Shown one piece after another: positions 27,977 to 35,971 of a DNA stretch of 64,000 nt. The position numbers and the translations under genes were made by a program. Below the pieces are notes generated by a model. That model did not search any database. It was not told the DNA's origin and was given only the letters and a program-made list of their open reading frames with translations. Position 1 is the first letter of the stretch. Each line of letters begins with the position of its first letter. The DNA comes from CAWACP01 sp963780655 (GTDB lineage: Bacteria > Acidobacteriota > Terriglobia > Bryobacterales > Bryobacteraceae), in assembly GCA_963780655.1 (NCBI GenBank), contig CAWACP010000010.1, forward strand, positions 145,655-209,654, read 5' to 3'.

Positions 27977-28096
27977 AGAAAAGGAATTAAAGGAATCGGA
28001 GGAAGCAAGGGAATCAGAGGAAGCAAGGGAATCAGAGGAATCAAAGGAAGCGATCTATTCCCGTTGCTTCCCTTAATTCCTTTACTTCCTTTCTTG
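27968..28096. repeat. Purine/pyrimidine-rich hairpin element, copy 2
   Basis: Plus-strand purine units (GGAATTAAAGG, GGAAGCAAGGGAATCAGA repeated about twice) run to about 28050. After a short CGATCTATTC loop come the complementary pyrimidine units (TTGCTTCCCTTAATTCC, TTTACTTCC). The left end overlaps the smpB stop codon and the right end stops just before the pepA ribosome site. The repeated 18-base unit suggests growth by slippage. Confidence 0.7.
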
Positions 28097-28108
28097 CAGA
28101 GGAGACGA

Positions 28109-29575
28109 ATGGACGTTACACTTTCTTCCGCGCCGTGGCGCCAGCTGGAGACCGCGGCCCTGGTGGTGTTCTCGCCGGAAAAGACGCCCGACAAGAGCGT
28201 GGATGAAGCCGCCGGCGGCTGGCTGAAAGACCTGTACGACTCGGGCGAGTTTTCAGGGAAGGCCATGGAGACGGCGGTGCTGCACCGGCCGGCGGGTCTG
28301 AAGGCGAAGCGTCTGCTCGCCGTGGGCACAGGCAAGGCGGAAGAGTTCACCGCGGCGGTGTTCCGCAATGCGGCGGCAACGGCCGTCCGCGCCCTGAAGG
28401 CGGCAAAGGTGCAGCAGATCGCGCTCTTTCCGGGGCAGGATCGGGAAACGCCGGCTCTGGTGGAGGCTGCCGTCGAAGGCGCGATCCTCGCCACCTGGGA
28501 GCCGGACGCGTACAAGACAGAGTCGAAAAAAGACGAGAAGCCGGTCGGCTCGATCGTGATCGCGACATCCGGAGGCGCCAATCTGCAGGGCGCGCTGGAG
28601 CGCGGACGTATCCTTGCCGAGTCACAGAATTACGCGCGCGACGTGGCCAACGAGCCCGGCAACCGGCTCACTCCTCTGGTTTTCGCGGAGCGAGCGCGCG
28701 AGACAGCCGAGGCATACGGCCTCGAATATGAAATGCTCGATGAGCAGCGCATGAGCGAGCTCGGCATGGGATCGCTGCTGGGCGTTGCGATGGGCAGCGC
28801 CGCCCCGCCGGCCCTGATTCTGCTTCGCTACAAGCCGCGGCAGGCGAAGGGGAGCGATCACCTGGGCCTTGTCGGCAAGGGCGTCACCTTCGACACTGGC
28901 GGCATCTCCATCAAGCCCGCCGACGGCATGGAGAAGATGAAGTTCGACATGTGCGGCGGCGCGGCCGTGCTGGGCGCGATGCGCGTCATCGCGCAACTGA
29001 AGCCCGCGATCGCGGTGACCGGGGTGATTCCGGCTGTGGAGAACATGCCCGGCTCGAAGGCGCAGCGGCCCGGCGACATCGTGAAATCGCTCAACGGCAA
29101 AACCGTTGAGGTGCTGAACACCGATGCGGAGGGCCGTCTCATTCTCATCGATGCGATCACTTATGCACTGCGCATGGGCTGCACGCACCTGGTGGACGCG
29201 GCGACGCTCACCGGCGCAATTGTGGTGGCGCTGGGCCATGAGCGCTCGGGGGCGTTCAGCAACAATCAGGAATTCCTGAACAAGGTGCTGGCGGCAGCGG
29301 AACGGCAGGGCGAGAAGATGTGGGCGATGCCGCTCGACGCCGAGTACAAAGAGCTGTTGAAGAGCCCGTTCGCGGATCTCGCCAACATCGGCGGGCGCGC
29401 CGGAGGCTCGATCACGGCGGCGATGTTCCTGAAGGAATTCACCGAGGACAAGCCGTGGGTGCACCTGGATATCGCCGGCACCGCGTGGCTGGACGAGAAG
29501 AAGCCCTGGGCGCCCAAAGGGCCGACCGGCATTCCGCTGCGCACGTTCGTGGATCTGGCGATGAACTGGGAGTGA
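28109..29575 (+). CDS. pepA: Leucyl aminopeptidase (M17)
   Basis: The protein has 488 residues, with an AGAGGAG site before ATG 28109. The two-metal site is intact: VGKGVTFDTGGISIKPADGM (Lys and Asp ligands) and the signature NTDAEGRLILIDAITYA. The catalytic-domain GSITAAMFLKEF also fits. M17 enzymes are hexameric cytosolic aminopeptidases, some also acting as DNA-binding regulators. The length matches the family. The gene is followed by an accessory patch on the other strand. Confidence 0.96.
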   Translation: MDVTLSSAPWRQLETAALVVFSPEKTPDKSVDEAAGGWLKDLYDSGEFSGKAMETAVLHRPAGLKAKRLLAVGTGKAEEFTAAVFRNAAATAVRALKAAKVQQIALFPGQDRETPALVEAAVEGAILATWEPDAYKTESKKDEKPVGSIVIATSGGANLQGALERGRILAESQNYARDVANEPGNRLTPLVFAERARETAEAYGLEYEMLDEQRMSELGMGSLLGVAMGSAAPPALILLRYKPRQAKGSDHLGLVGKGVTFDTGGISIKPADGMEKMKFDMCGGAAVLGAMRVIAQLKPAIAVTGVIPAVENMPGSKAQRPGDIVKSLNGKTVEVLNTDAEGRLILIDAITYALRMGCTHLVDAATLTGAIVVALGHERSGAFSNNQEFLNKVLAAAERQGEKMWAMPLDAEYKELLKSPFADLANIGGRAGGSITAAMFLKEFTEDKPWVHLDIAGTAWLDEKKPWAPKGPTGIPLRTFVDLAMNWE

Positions 29576-29636
29576 GCGGCGACGCGGAACATTCTGTCGG
29601 TCCACGATTCGCATGCGTTGCATACGACTTCGCTCT

Positions 29637-29858
29637 TCACCGTAATTCCAGCAGCCTTTCCACGCTCAATCCTGCTTCGTTCAGAATATGCCGCAGAGTT
29701 CCAGGGCGAACTCGCTTATGATCCGGAACGATGACGCGTGAGTATGGGTTCTCACGCCTGAGGACGATGTGACTCCCTCTCTGGCGGTTAACAATAAATC
29801 CCACCCGCTGAAGCACCCTTACCAGTTCCTGACCGGAAAGGTCGGACGGCAGCTTCAC
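29637..29858 (-). CDS. HicA-type mRNA interferase toxin
   Basis: This 73-residue protein, KLPSDLSGQELVRVLQRVGFIVNRQRGSHIVLRR, shows the dsRBD-like HicA fold with the active His in RGSHIVL. HicA cleaves mRNA independently of translation. Its start overlaps the HicB stop by four bases, giving the order antitoxin then toxin, which is the less common arrangement for this family. Confidence 0.88.
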   Translation of the reverse strand: MKLPSDLSGQELVRVLQRVGFIVNRQRGSHIVLRRENPYSRVIVPDHKRVRPGTLRHILNEAGLSVERLLELR

Positions 29859-30079
29859 TGGTGAGTGCCGGTCCTGAGCTCGAAGTACTCTCGCCCCGCT
29901 TCCGTCGGGACTGGATCACCCGCAGCGACACAGTCTTCGACGTAGAGATCTGCCGCTTCTCGGATATTCGTGAGGACCTCCTCGCGAGTGTCGCCCTGGG
30001 ATACGCAGCCCGGTAGCGCCGGCACCGTGGCCACGTATCCGCCATCTGCTTCCCGCTCGAGGATGACCGTATACCGCAT
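29855..30079 (-). CDS. HicB-type antitoxin
   Basis: The protein has 74 residues from ATG 30079 (MRYTVILEREADGGYVATVPALPGCVSQGDTREEVLTNIREA). This is the degenerate RNase-H-like HicB fold. There is no added DNA-binding domain, so it is the short form. A GAAGG ribosome site is seen seven bases upstream. It would neutralise the HicA encoded directly downstream. Confidence 0.88.
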   Translation of the reverse strand: MRYTVILEREADGGYVATVPALPGCVSQGDTREEVLTNIREAADLYVEDCVAAGDPVPTEAGREYFELRTGTHQ

Positions 30080-30143
30080 GGAATGCCTTCGATCCTGATG
30101 ATACCAGCCAAAGGCAGAACGCGGCCACGAAGCCCGCCCCCGA

Positions 30144-30491
30144 TCAGAGTTGCAGAACGATCCGAAGCCCTTCATCGACCGTGCGCTCCAGACGCGGCGG
30201 CAGCGTGCCGGCATGCTCGGTGAGAAAGCTGCGGTCGAGAGTCAGAACCTGAGACACGTTTACTACCGAGTCCCGCGAGAGACCGCATGATTGGGCGGGC
30301 AAGAGCACATTACCTGGGGCGCCCGCAAGCTCGGTATTAACGGTGATCGCGGCCACAATGACGGTTTGGATTCGGCTGCCGTTGAAAGCATCGGCCTGGA
30401 TCACCAGCACCGGCCGGCGGAATCCCGGCTCCGAGCGCCGAGGTTCAGCAAGATCGGCCCACCAGATCTCTCCTCGCTTAAGAGCGCTCAA
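30144..30491 (-). CDS. MazF/PemK-family toxin
   Basis: This 115-residue protein has a TTG start at 30491 giving LSALKRGEIWWADLAEPRRSEPGFRRPVLVIQ, the standard MazF N-terminus with the RRPVLVIQ strand. TVIVAAITVNTELAG and LSRDSVVNVSQVLTLDRSFL, as in the family, follow. MazF enzymes are sequence-specific endoribonucleases. It starts one base after the antitoxin's stop, so translation is coupled. Confidence 0.88.
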   Translation of the reverse strand: MSALKRGEIWWADLAEPRRSEPGFRRPVLVIQADAFNGSRIQTVIVAAITVNTELAGAPGNVLLPAQSCGLSRDSVVNVSQVLTLDRSFLTEHAGTLPPRLERTVDEGLRIVLQL

Positions 30492-30492
30492 T

Positions 30493-30729
30493 TCACCACC
30501 CGCCGTTGCCGAGAGATTTCCGTTGCGCGCTACTCAACGCTGGATCGACCTTCGCCGGATGCCGTGAATAAACCTCATTCAGGCGTTCCGTGATCGCGCT
30601 ACCGTCCCGCTGCTTCAGAAACTCCGCAATCGCATTGGCGTACAGTTCGCTTCTCGACACGCGGAGGTGGCGCGCGGCGGCTTCCGCTTTTCGGAAAAGT
30701 TCATCAGGCAGGGAGACAGCCGTCTTCAC
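30493..30729 (-). CDS. Ribbon-helix-helix antitoxin of the MazEF pair
   Basis: The protein has 78 residues from GTG 30729 (VKTAVSLPDELFRKAEAAARHLRVSRSELYANAIAEFLKQRD), a clear ribbon-helix-helix domain of about 42 residues, followed by a charged toxin-binding tail. The longer open frame upstream runs through the operator and is not used. It should repress its own operon through the palindrome at 30737-30754. Confidence 0.86.
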   Translation of the reverse strand: MKTAVSLPDELFRKAEAAARHLRVSRSELYANAIAEFLKQRDGSAITERLNEVYSRHPAKVDPALSSAQRKSLGNGGW

Positions 30730-30736
30730 GTGTTCA

Positions 30737-30754
30737 GTATAACTCCGGTTATAC
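30737..30754. promoter_or_regulatory. Palindromic operator before the MazEF pair
   Basis: GTATAAC, four bases, GTTATAC is a perfect 7+4+7 palindrome eight bases upstream of the antitoxin GTG (minus strand). On the minus strand the first arm also contains a TATAAC -10-like hexamer with TTGCGG 18 bases upstream. This layout suits autorepression by a ribbon-helix-helix antitoxin. Confidence 0.6.
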
Positions 30755-30797
30755 CGCCGAGCGGGCGTTCGCCGCAAAACTCCTGCAGCGTCCACCT

Positions 30798-31077
30798 CCG
30801 GGCACATACCAAAAGCAGTTGACCAACTCCAGCTACGACGTGATCGGCAACAGCACCTTCGACCAGATGGATGAGATGGGCTTTGACGCGAAGAACCGGA
30901 TGATCTCGAGCACTGGCAATGCCACGGTCAGCTATGTGTACGATGGTGAAGAGAAGCGGGTGCAGCGGCGACACCACGTACATCTACGAAGTGAGCGGTC
31001 AACCGGTGGCGCAGTGCAGCGCCGCTACGGTTCCTTGCCGTTGGCGAAGAGATTCCGCAGCAGCGGCCGACGAGTAA
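30798..31077 (+). pseudogene. RHS-repeat core fragment, frameshifted
   Basis: The first frame reads QLTNSSYDVIGNSTF, then GFDAKNRMISSTGNATVSYV and YDGEEKRV, the YD-repeat pattern of RHS proteins. After about 30965 the pattern continues one frame over (SGDTTYIYEVSGQPVAQCS) to a stop at 31077. There is no start, no signal, and no N-terminal thousand or more residues expected of an RHS toxin. It is a leftover of the C-terminal core of a polymorphic-toxin-like gene. Confidence 0.75.
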
Positions 31078-31085
31078 GCAGCTAA

Positions 31086-31250
31086 TGCAAATACTTATGC
31101 AGGTCTATTCAAAGTATTCTCCCCCTAAGGTAAGAAGGAAAACCGCTATGCCTGCCGAGCCGACCGTTACTGCAAGAACTGGCGAAACGATTCAAGGGAA
31201 AGCTCTCGCAGTGCAAGGTCTACGACGCCAATGTCTGCACTACCCGCACT
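31086..31250. other. Gap after the RHS remnant with no recognised element
   Basis: The composition is more AT-rich than the rest of the window. A frame continuous with the next gene is open through about 31135-31250 (it would read LLQELAKRFKGKLSQCKVYDANVC in part) but lacks a usual start codon. I see no hairpin, promoter of quality or repeat. Confidence 0.3.
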
Positions 31251-31985
31251 GTGTCAGGTAGGCCGTGGGAACCGATCCTTGTTTCAGGGGAGCCATTCCG
31301 CCAGAGCTTGAGATTTAACTACCGAGGACGAAAGGTCACCGTGTTGGCGAGCAACACCTACGTAAACGGAGAAACCAGCGGAGCATTTGCGAGTAGGCCG
31401 ATTACAATCAATGCGAAGCAAAAGATCTTCCGATCAGAATTTGCAGATGCCTTTTCCGTGTGCGGTGAACGATACCCTGTGTTCACAGAGGCCGGGAAGG
31501 TGTCGTCGGATCATAAGGACCTGCTCAGCCGACCTGAGCTGGTCTCTCTGGTTGAAGAGTCTGGTCTGGAAGAGGGAGAGAGCCTTTACTTCACAAAGGG
31601 GGAAATCGGTTTTTATTTGAAGCGACCCGACGTTGATCGAACGATCGGCATTATTGACCGCGTGATCGCGTTGGCCGGGAAGGTCGAGATCGCCGAACAC
31701 GAATTGAATCTCGAAGCGTTACCCGTCCAGTTTCATCCAATTATCCCGCTGATAAAGAAATGGGCGCTGGACAATGATTCAGAGCGCAACGACCTGCTCG
31801 CCACAACGTCAAAACCGGTACTGCGATCACTGGTGGATCATGTCTTCCCATATTTTGGTGCCATAGATTCCTATCTGGACTCCTTTCGGGGAGAAGCACC
31901 AACCGAGCAAGCGGCCGCATTAGGGAGGCTAGCAGAATGTGCCCTTGACGCCCAGAAGCACCTGGACGGCAATATCGGGTCGTGA
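31251..31985 (+). CDS. Unrecognised protein beside the RHS remnant
   Basis: The protein has 244 residues if GTG 31251 is used; the frame is open about 110 bases further upstream without a good start. No signal peptide or membrane segment is present. The N-terminal half is mixed strand/helix (RFNYRGRKVTVLASNTYVNG, GESLYFTKGEIGFYLKRPD). The C-terminal 90 or so residues are helical (PLIKKWALDNDSERNDLL, VDHVFPYFGAIDSYLDSF). The codon use and GC content are lower than in its neighbours. Its place next to an RHS core remnant would fit an immunity or cargo gene, but that is only a guess. Confidence 0.55.
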   Translation: MSGRPWEPILVSGEPFRQSLRFNYRGRKVTVLASNTYVNGETSGAFASRPITINAKQKIFRSEFADAFSVCGERYPVFTEAGKVSSDHKDLLSRPELVSLVEESGLEEGESLYFTKGEIGFYLKRPDVDRTIGIIDRVIALAGKVEIAEHELNLEALPVQFHPIIPLIKKWALDNDSERNDLLATTSKPVLRSLVDHVFPYFGAIDSYLDSFRGEAPTEQAAALGRLAECALDAQKHLDGNIGS

Positions 31986-32002
31986 AGCGACGGAAGCAAG
32001 GA

Positions 32003-32188
32003 TCAGAAGCCAACGCCGTTTTCGATCATATCGGCCAGAACCTGAAGCGCGATAGACTTCACTTTCCTGCGGGCGAAGTCCTCTGTTTCGCCGTATGCCA
32101 TGACGCCCGGGGGCTTGGGAATGGACGCAAGGAAACGCCCATCATCTTCCCGTTCGATTTCGACCTGTAGCGGCTCGATCTCCACCAT
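32003..32188 (-). CDS. Orphan HicB-like protein
   Basis: This 61-residue protein, VEIEPLQVEIEREDDGRFLASIPKPPGVMAYGETEDFARRKVKSIA, has the small HicB/DUF1902-type strand-helix pattern. There is no HicA-like gene on either side; the space where it would follow is taken by the unrecognised gene on the other strand. It may be a surviving antitoxin or act on toxins encoded elsewhere. Confidence 0.7.
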   Translation of the reverse strand: MVEIEPLQVEIEREDDGRFLASIPKPPGVMAYGETEDFARRKVKSIALQVLADMIENGVGF

Positions 32189-32231
32189 TGTCCAGGCCGA
32201 TTGTAACCGATCGCTTGTTGTCGGCCTCCAG

Positions 32232-32312
32232 TGCAGGCCGAAGGCCTGGCCGAAGGCCTGCTCTACAAAGAACTCCGGTCCGTTGTGGAGCAGGCGTTAT
32301 CGCCTGGAGTGG
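32232..32312. repeat. Two family C units in tandem
   Basis: The first unit reads GCAGGCCGAAGGCCTGGCC and runs into AAGGCCTGCTCTACA; the second reads TGTGGAGCAGGCGTTATCGC and ends CTGGAGTGG. Each folds into a GCAGGC-type hairpin. They occupy the gap between the orphan HicB and manC. Confidence 0.65.
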
Positions 32313-32352
32313 AAATGGCCAACGTCAGAGCCGCGATCCGACCCCGTCTACG

Positions 32353-33441
32353 CTACAGCAGTTCGTGCTTTCCCGACTTCTCCAGCAGCTTCACCAGCTC
32401 GCCGACGTCCTGCGCGCGGGCGCGATCGGCGATGAGCAGAGCGTCGGGCGTGTCCACAATCACCAGATCGCGGACTCCCAGCAAGGCCACCAGCTTCCCG
32501 TGCGCGTCCACGTAGTTGCCGCTGCTGTCGTCGAGCAGCGTCTCCGAACGCACCGCATTGCCCGCCCCATCGCGGTCGAGCAGCTCGTAGACGGCATTCC
32601 AGCTTCCCACGTCGTTCCAGCCGATGTCGTCGGCGGCCAGCCCGGTCACCGCGCCGCGCGATGCCGCGGGCTCGAGCACCGCATAATCGACGGAAATGTT
32701 CTCGCAGGCGCCGAACGCCTCGCGCAGCTTCGCCGGAAAGTTACGGTGTCCGAACTCCGGCAGCGAAGCCAGCACGGTGGCCAGCTTCGGGCGGTGCTGC
32801 CGCAGCGCGTCGAGCACCACGGAAGTCTTCCAGAAGAACATGCCCGCATTCCAGTAGAAATTCCCGGAGCCCACGTACCGTTTCGCCGTTTTCGCATCGG
32901 GCTTCTCGCGAAACCGGCGCACCGGAACAGCCTGCAGGCTCCCGGCCTCGGCGCCCTTCGGAAATTCGATATACCCGTAGCCCGTTTCCGCCCAGCGCGG
33001 CTGGATTCCGAGCACGACCATTTTCCCGGCAGCCGCCTCACGATACGCCGCGCGCAGCAGCCTGAGGTAACGCGCAGGTTTGGCGATGAAGTGGTCCGCC
33101 GGAAAAACGCCCATCACCGCGTCCGGATCGAGCGACTGCAGCACGTGGGCGGCGAGTCCGATGCACGGCGCGGTGTTGCGCTGGTCAGGCTCGGCCAGGA
33201 TCTGGCGAGCGGGCACTTCCGGCAACTGACGTACGATTTCATCGCGCAGAAAGCCGTTGGTGACAATCCAGATGCGCTCGGGCGGCAGCACCGGACGCAG
33301 ACGGTCGACGGTCTGCTGGATCAGCGATCGCTCGCCCATGAACCGGAGCACCTGCTTCGCCGTTCGCCGCCGGCTGCGCGGCCAGAAGCGCGTTCCGCGG
33401 CCTCCGGCCATGATCAGGCCGTAATAGTTGTTTTTGGGCAT
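32353..33441 (-). CDS. manC: Mannose-1-phosphate guanylyltransferase
   Basis: The protein has 362 residues. The nucleotidyltransferase signature GLIMAGGRGTRFWPRSRR is followed by AKQVLRF (catalytic Lys region). AEPDQRNTAPCIGLAAHV, MGVFPADHFI and ETGYGYIEFPKG are all diagnostic of GDP-mannose pyrophosphorylases. It makes GDP-mannose for polysaccharide and glycoconjugate synthesis. It is the short monofunctional form without a phosphomannose isomerase domain. A family C palindrome separates it from the upstream signal peptidase gene. Confidence 0.93.
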   Translation of the reverse strand: MPKNNYYGLIMAGGRGTRFWPRSRRRTAKQVLRFMGERSLIQQTVDRLRPVLPPERIWIVTNGFLRDEIVRQLPEVPARQILAEPDQRNTAPCIGLAAHVLQSLDPDAVMGVFPADHFIAKPARYLRLLRAAYREAAAGKMVVLGIQPRWAETGYGYIEFPKGAEAGSLQAVPVRRFREKPDAKTAKRYVGSGNFYWNAGMFFWKTSVVLDALRQHRPKLATVLASLPEFGHRNFPAKLREAFGACENISVDYAVLEPAASRGAVTGLAADDIGWNDVGSWNAVYELLDRDGAGNAVRSETLLDDSSGNYVDAHGKLVALLGVRDLVIVDTPDALLIADRARAQDVGELVKLLEKSGKHELL

Positions 33442-33449
33442 CTCTTGTA

Positions 33450-33476
33450 AATGCAGGCGGAAACGCCTGCTCTACT
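33450..33476. repeat. Family C palindrome between lepB and manC
   Basis: AATGCAGGCGGAAACGCCTG followed by CTCTACT forms a GCAGGCG/CGCCTGC hairpin with a four-base loop. It lies between two co-directional genes, so it is likely transcribed. Confidence 0.75.
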
Positions 33477-34284
33477 TCAACGGGTAACCCTGGACCAGCC
33501 GCAGCGTGCGATCCCAGCGCGTTTTCGTGAAGAAGTGCTCGGCCAGATCGATGAAGTGATGCACGTTGTAATCCTTCAGATCCTCGGTGGGCGCGTCGTA
33601 CGACCACAGAATGATGGCAGGCTTTCCGATGATGTTCTCGCGCGGCACCAGGCCCCAGTAGCGGCTGTCCTCGGAGTTGTCGCGGTTGTCGCCCATGGCG
33701 AAGTAAAACCCGGGCGGCACTACCAGCTCGCCGTTCACCACGTTATTCTGCAGCATGGCCAGCGTACGGTCGCGGTGCGCGATGGTGCGGAAAAAATCAG
33801 GCGGCCCGTCGGCGGGGAAGTTGTCCCGGTAGGGGTCGCTTGAATAGGCGATATGAATCGCATAGGGCTCGTTTGGCATGTGCCCGTTCAGCCAGAGCTT
33901 CTTGTCGATGAGCTTGATATGATCGCCCGGCACGCCGATGCAGCGCTTGACATAGTTCTCGTCGAGCAGAATGGGATGCCGGAACACGATGATGTCACCG
34001 CGTTTGACGTCTTCGTAGGGCAGCAGGTGTTTGCTGATGACGCCTGCGGGAGCATAAGCCAGCTTGTCCACAATCAGGTGGTCGCCGGTCAGCAGCGTGT
34101 TGTGCATGGACGAGGTCGGGATGGCCATCACCTGCGCGACGAACGTGGTGGCCCATACCAGGATCAGAATCGTCCAGGCCCATTCCGCCACGAAACCGCG
34201 CGCCGGAGGGGCTGATTTCTTCGGCGCGGGCGCGGCGGACTTCGCCGCCTGCTTCGTTTTTTCGCTATTTGCCACGGTAGCCAT
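33472..34284 (-). CDS. lepB: Signal peptidase I, second of a tandem pair
   Basis: The protein has 270 residues from ATG 34284. A Lys/Ala-rich N-terminus is followed by a membrane anchor (AWTILILVWATTFVAQVMA), the catalytic Ser in IPTSSMHNTL, the catalytic Lys in ENYVKRCIGVPGD and the FAMGDNRDNSEDSRYWG box. It cleaves signal peptides at the outer face of the inner membrane. Its start lies 20 bases inside the preceding lepB copy, so the pair is one transcript. Confidence 0.94.
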   Translation of the reverse strand: MATVANSEKTKQAAKSAAPAPKKSAPPARGFVAEWAWTILILVWATTFVAQVMAIPTSSMHNTLLTGDHLIVDKLAYAPAGVISKHLLPYEDVKRGDIIVFRHPILLDENYVKRCIGVPGDHIKLIDKKLWLNGHMPNEPYAIHIAYSSDPYRDNFPADGPPDFFRTIAHRDRTLAMLQNNVVNGELVVPPGFYFAMGDNRDNSEDSRYWGLVPRENIIGKPAIILWSYDAPTEDLKDYNVHHFIDLAEHFFTKTRWDRTLRLVQGYPLK

Positions 34285-35071
34285 GAATAAACCTGAAAGT
34301 GCGATTCCAACGCGTCCTGGAGAAGAAGTGTGTTGCCACATCCAGCACATGCCGGATGCTCAGGCCGCCATCGGAGAGCTGGTCCGTCGGGGCCTCATAC
34401 GACCAGTAGATCATCAACGGCTTGCCCATGATGTTGTCGCGCGGCACGAATCCCCAGTACCGGCTGTCAAGCGAAGCATCCCGATTGTCGCCCATGGCGA
34501 AGTAATTTCCCGGAGGCACCACCACCTCTCCGTTCACCACGTTGTTCTGCAGCATGGCATAGGCAGGGTCGGAGAGATGGGTGTCGGGCTCGCTGGGGAA
34601 GTTGTCGCGATAGGACTCGATGTAGGCGGTCTTGTGATACACATACGGCTCGTTGAGCTTCCTGCCATTGCGCCAGACGTCTTTGTTCACGATGCGGATA
34701 CGATCGCCGGGCACGCCGATGACGCGCTTCACGAAGCTCTGTTTAATATCGATGGGCCAGCGAAAGACGATGATGTCGCCATCGTGCGGGTCGCGAAAGG
34801 GCAGCAGATGCCGGCTGATGACGCCGGAGGGGCTATACGCCAGCTTGTCCACCAGCAGGTGATCGCCGATCAGCAGCGTGTCTTCCATCGATCCCGTGGG
34901 GATGACGAAAGCCTGCACCAGCATGCCGGTGAGGAAAACCAGCAGCAGAATCGTGATCGCCCATTCGGCCAGCGTGTTCCGCGCATCGGTCGGCCGCGGC
35001 TGGGGTAATTCAGCTACGGCATCCGGTGGCAGGACCGGGGCTTCCACCTCGCTGCTTCGGGTTTGCTCCAT
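34265..35071 (-). CDS. lepB: Signal peptidase I, first of a tandem pair
   Basis: The protein has 268 residues from ATG 35071 (MEQTRSSEVEAPVL); the frame is open upstream to 35278, but the family start is here. The membrane anchor LAEWAITILLLVFLTGMLVQ is followed by the Ser in IPTGSMEDTLLIGDHLLVDK, the Lys in SFVKRVIGVPGD and FAMGDNRDASLDSRYWG. It is about half identical to its neighbour, including the C-terminal TRW-RTFR tail, so the pair arose by tandem duplication. Both catalytic dyads are kept. Confidence 0.94.
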   Translation of the reverse strand: MEQTRSSEVEAPVLPPDAVAELPQPRPTDARNTLAEWAITILLLVFLTGMLVQAFVIPTGSMEDTLLIGDHLLVDKLAYSPSGVISRHLLPFRDPHDGDIIVFRWPIDIKQSFVKRVIGVPGDRIRIVNKDVWRNGRKLNEPYVYHKTAYIESYRDNFPSEPDTHLSDPAYAMLQNNVVNGEVVVPPGNYFAMGDNRDASLDSRYWGFVPRDNIMGKPLMIYWSYEAPTDQLSDGGLSIRHVLDVATHFFSRTRWNRTFRFIHGYRGK

Positions 35072-35298
35072 CGATTCGCTCACGGGCGGCCGACTTTCAG
35101 TGTAACAGGGCCACCCGAAACTCATCCCGCCTGCCATGGAATTGTCGCAGCCCGCGAAGAATTCAGCACCGTGGTACCGCTCCCTCACCGTCGCGGCTCT
35201 GTAACGCTGGCTGAGCCGCGACCGCGAGGGAGCGGTTTGGTTGCAATCCTGCCCCACGCGGGGCGCCGTTTCCGCCACGGGCTGCTAGAGTTGGACTA

Positions 35299-35850
35299 AT
35301 GAAAACAGCAATCCTGATTGCCGCGGCCATGCTGTGTTCGGCAGCCGCCACGCCCGCAACAGCCCAGCAACTCCCCCGGCCCGCGCCCGATCAGGCGATC
35401 ACAATGGCGGACGGTTCGACGAAGAAGCTGAGCGATTATCGAGGCAAAGTCGTGGCCTTGCTGTATATCCTCACGTATTGCCCGCACTGCCAGCACACCG
35501 TGGAGCTGATGAACGGCATCCAGACTGAGCTGGGGCGCCGCGGATTTCAGGCAATCGCGTGCGCCATCAACCCTGATGCGAGGGAACAGCTACCGTCGTT
35601 CCTGGCACAGTACAAGCCGAACTTCCCGGTCGGATACTGCCCGATCATGGACGCGGCGACATTCCTGCAGCTCTCACCCAGCGTCAGGCCGCTCGCGCCA
35701 TTTCTCGCTTTTATCGACCGCACAGGCCAGATCCGGTTCCAGACCACCGGCGCGGACGAGCAGTTCTTCGGCGACGATCAGGCCGAGAATCTCAAGGGAG
35801 AAGCGCTCAAGCTGCTGAACGACCGGCTGGGAAGAAAGACGGTGAAGTAA
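35299..35850 (+). CDS. Exported thioredoxin-like (TlpA/redoxin) protein
   Basis: The protein has 183 residues. A signal peptide (MKTAILIAAAMLCSAAATPATAQ) is followed by a thioredoxin fold with VALLYILTYCPHCQHTVELM, so the active site is C-P-H-C, as in oxidising or cytochrome-maturation thioredoxins. The cis-Pro region is near SVRPLAPFLAFIDRTGQIRF. It probably handles disulfides in periplasmic proteins. It stands alone, divergent from the lepB pair. Confidence 0.85.
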   Translation: MKTAILIAAAMLCSAAATPATAQQLPRPAPDQAITMADGSTKKLSDYRGKVVALLYILTYCPHCQHTVELMNGIQTELGRRGFQAIACAINPDAREQLPSFLAQYKPNFPVGYCPIMDAATFLQLSPSVRPLAPFLAFIDRTGQIRFQTTGADEQFFGDDQAENLKGEALKLLNDRLGRKTVK

Positions 35851-35873
35851 GAATCTGCGGTCTTCCGAGAGCA

Positions 35874-35957
35874 CGACGGCACATCATGTGCCGCGGGAGA
35901 AATTTGGACGCTGAAAACAAAAGGCTTAGGGGATGCCGCGGCACATCCATGTGCCGT
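35874..35957. repeat. Family E inverted repeat downstream of the thioredoxin gene
   Basis: Arms at 35874-35895 and 35935-35957 share CGGCACATCATGTGCCG-like sequence in inverted orientation, and each arm is also a hairpin by itself. The nested design is the same as in family A but the sequence differs. It lies between the convergent stop codons of two genes. Confidence 0.6.
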
Positions 35958-35971
35958 TGCTTCGAGTGGGC

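Noticed and set aside
31434..32013. Two minus-strand frames opposite the unrecognised gene
   Set aside because: They lack starts with ribosome sites and have no domain, and the forward frame is longer and better composed.
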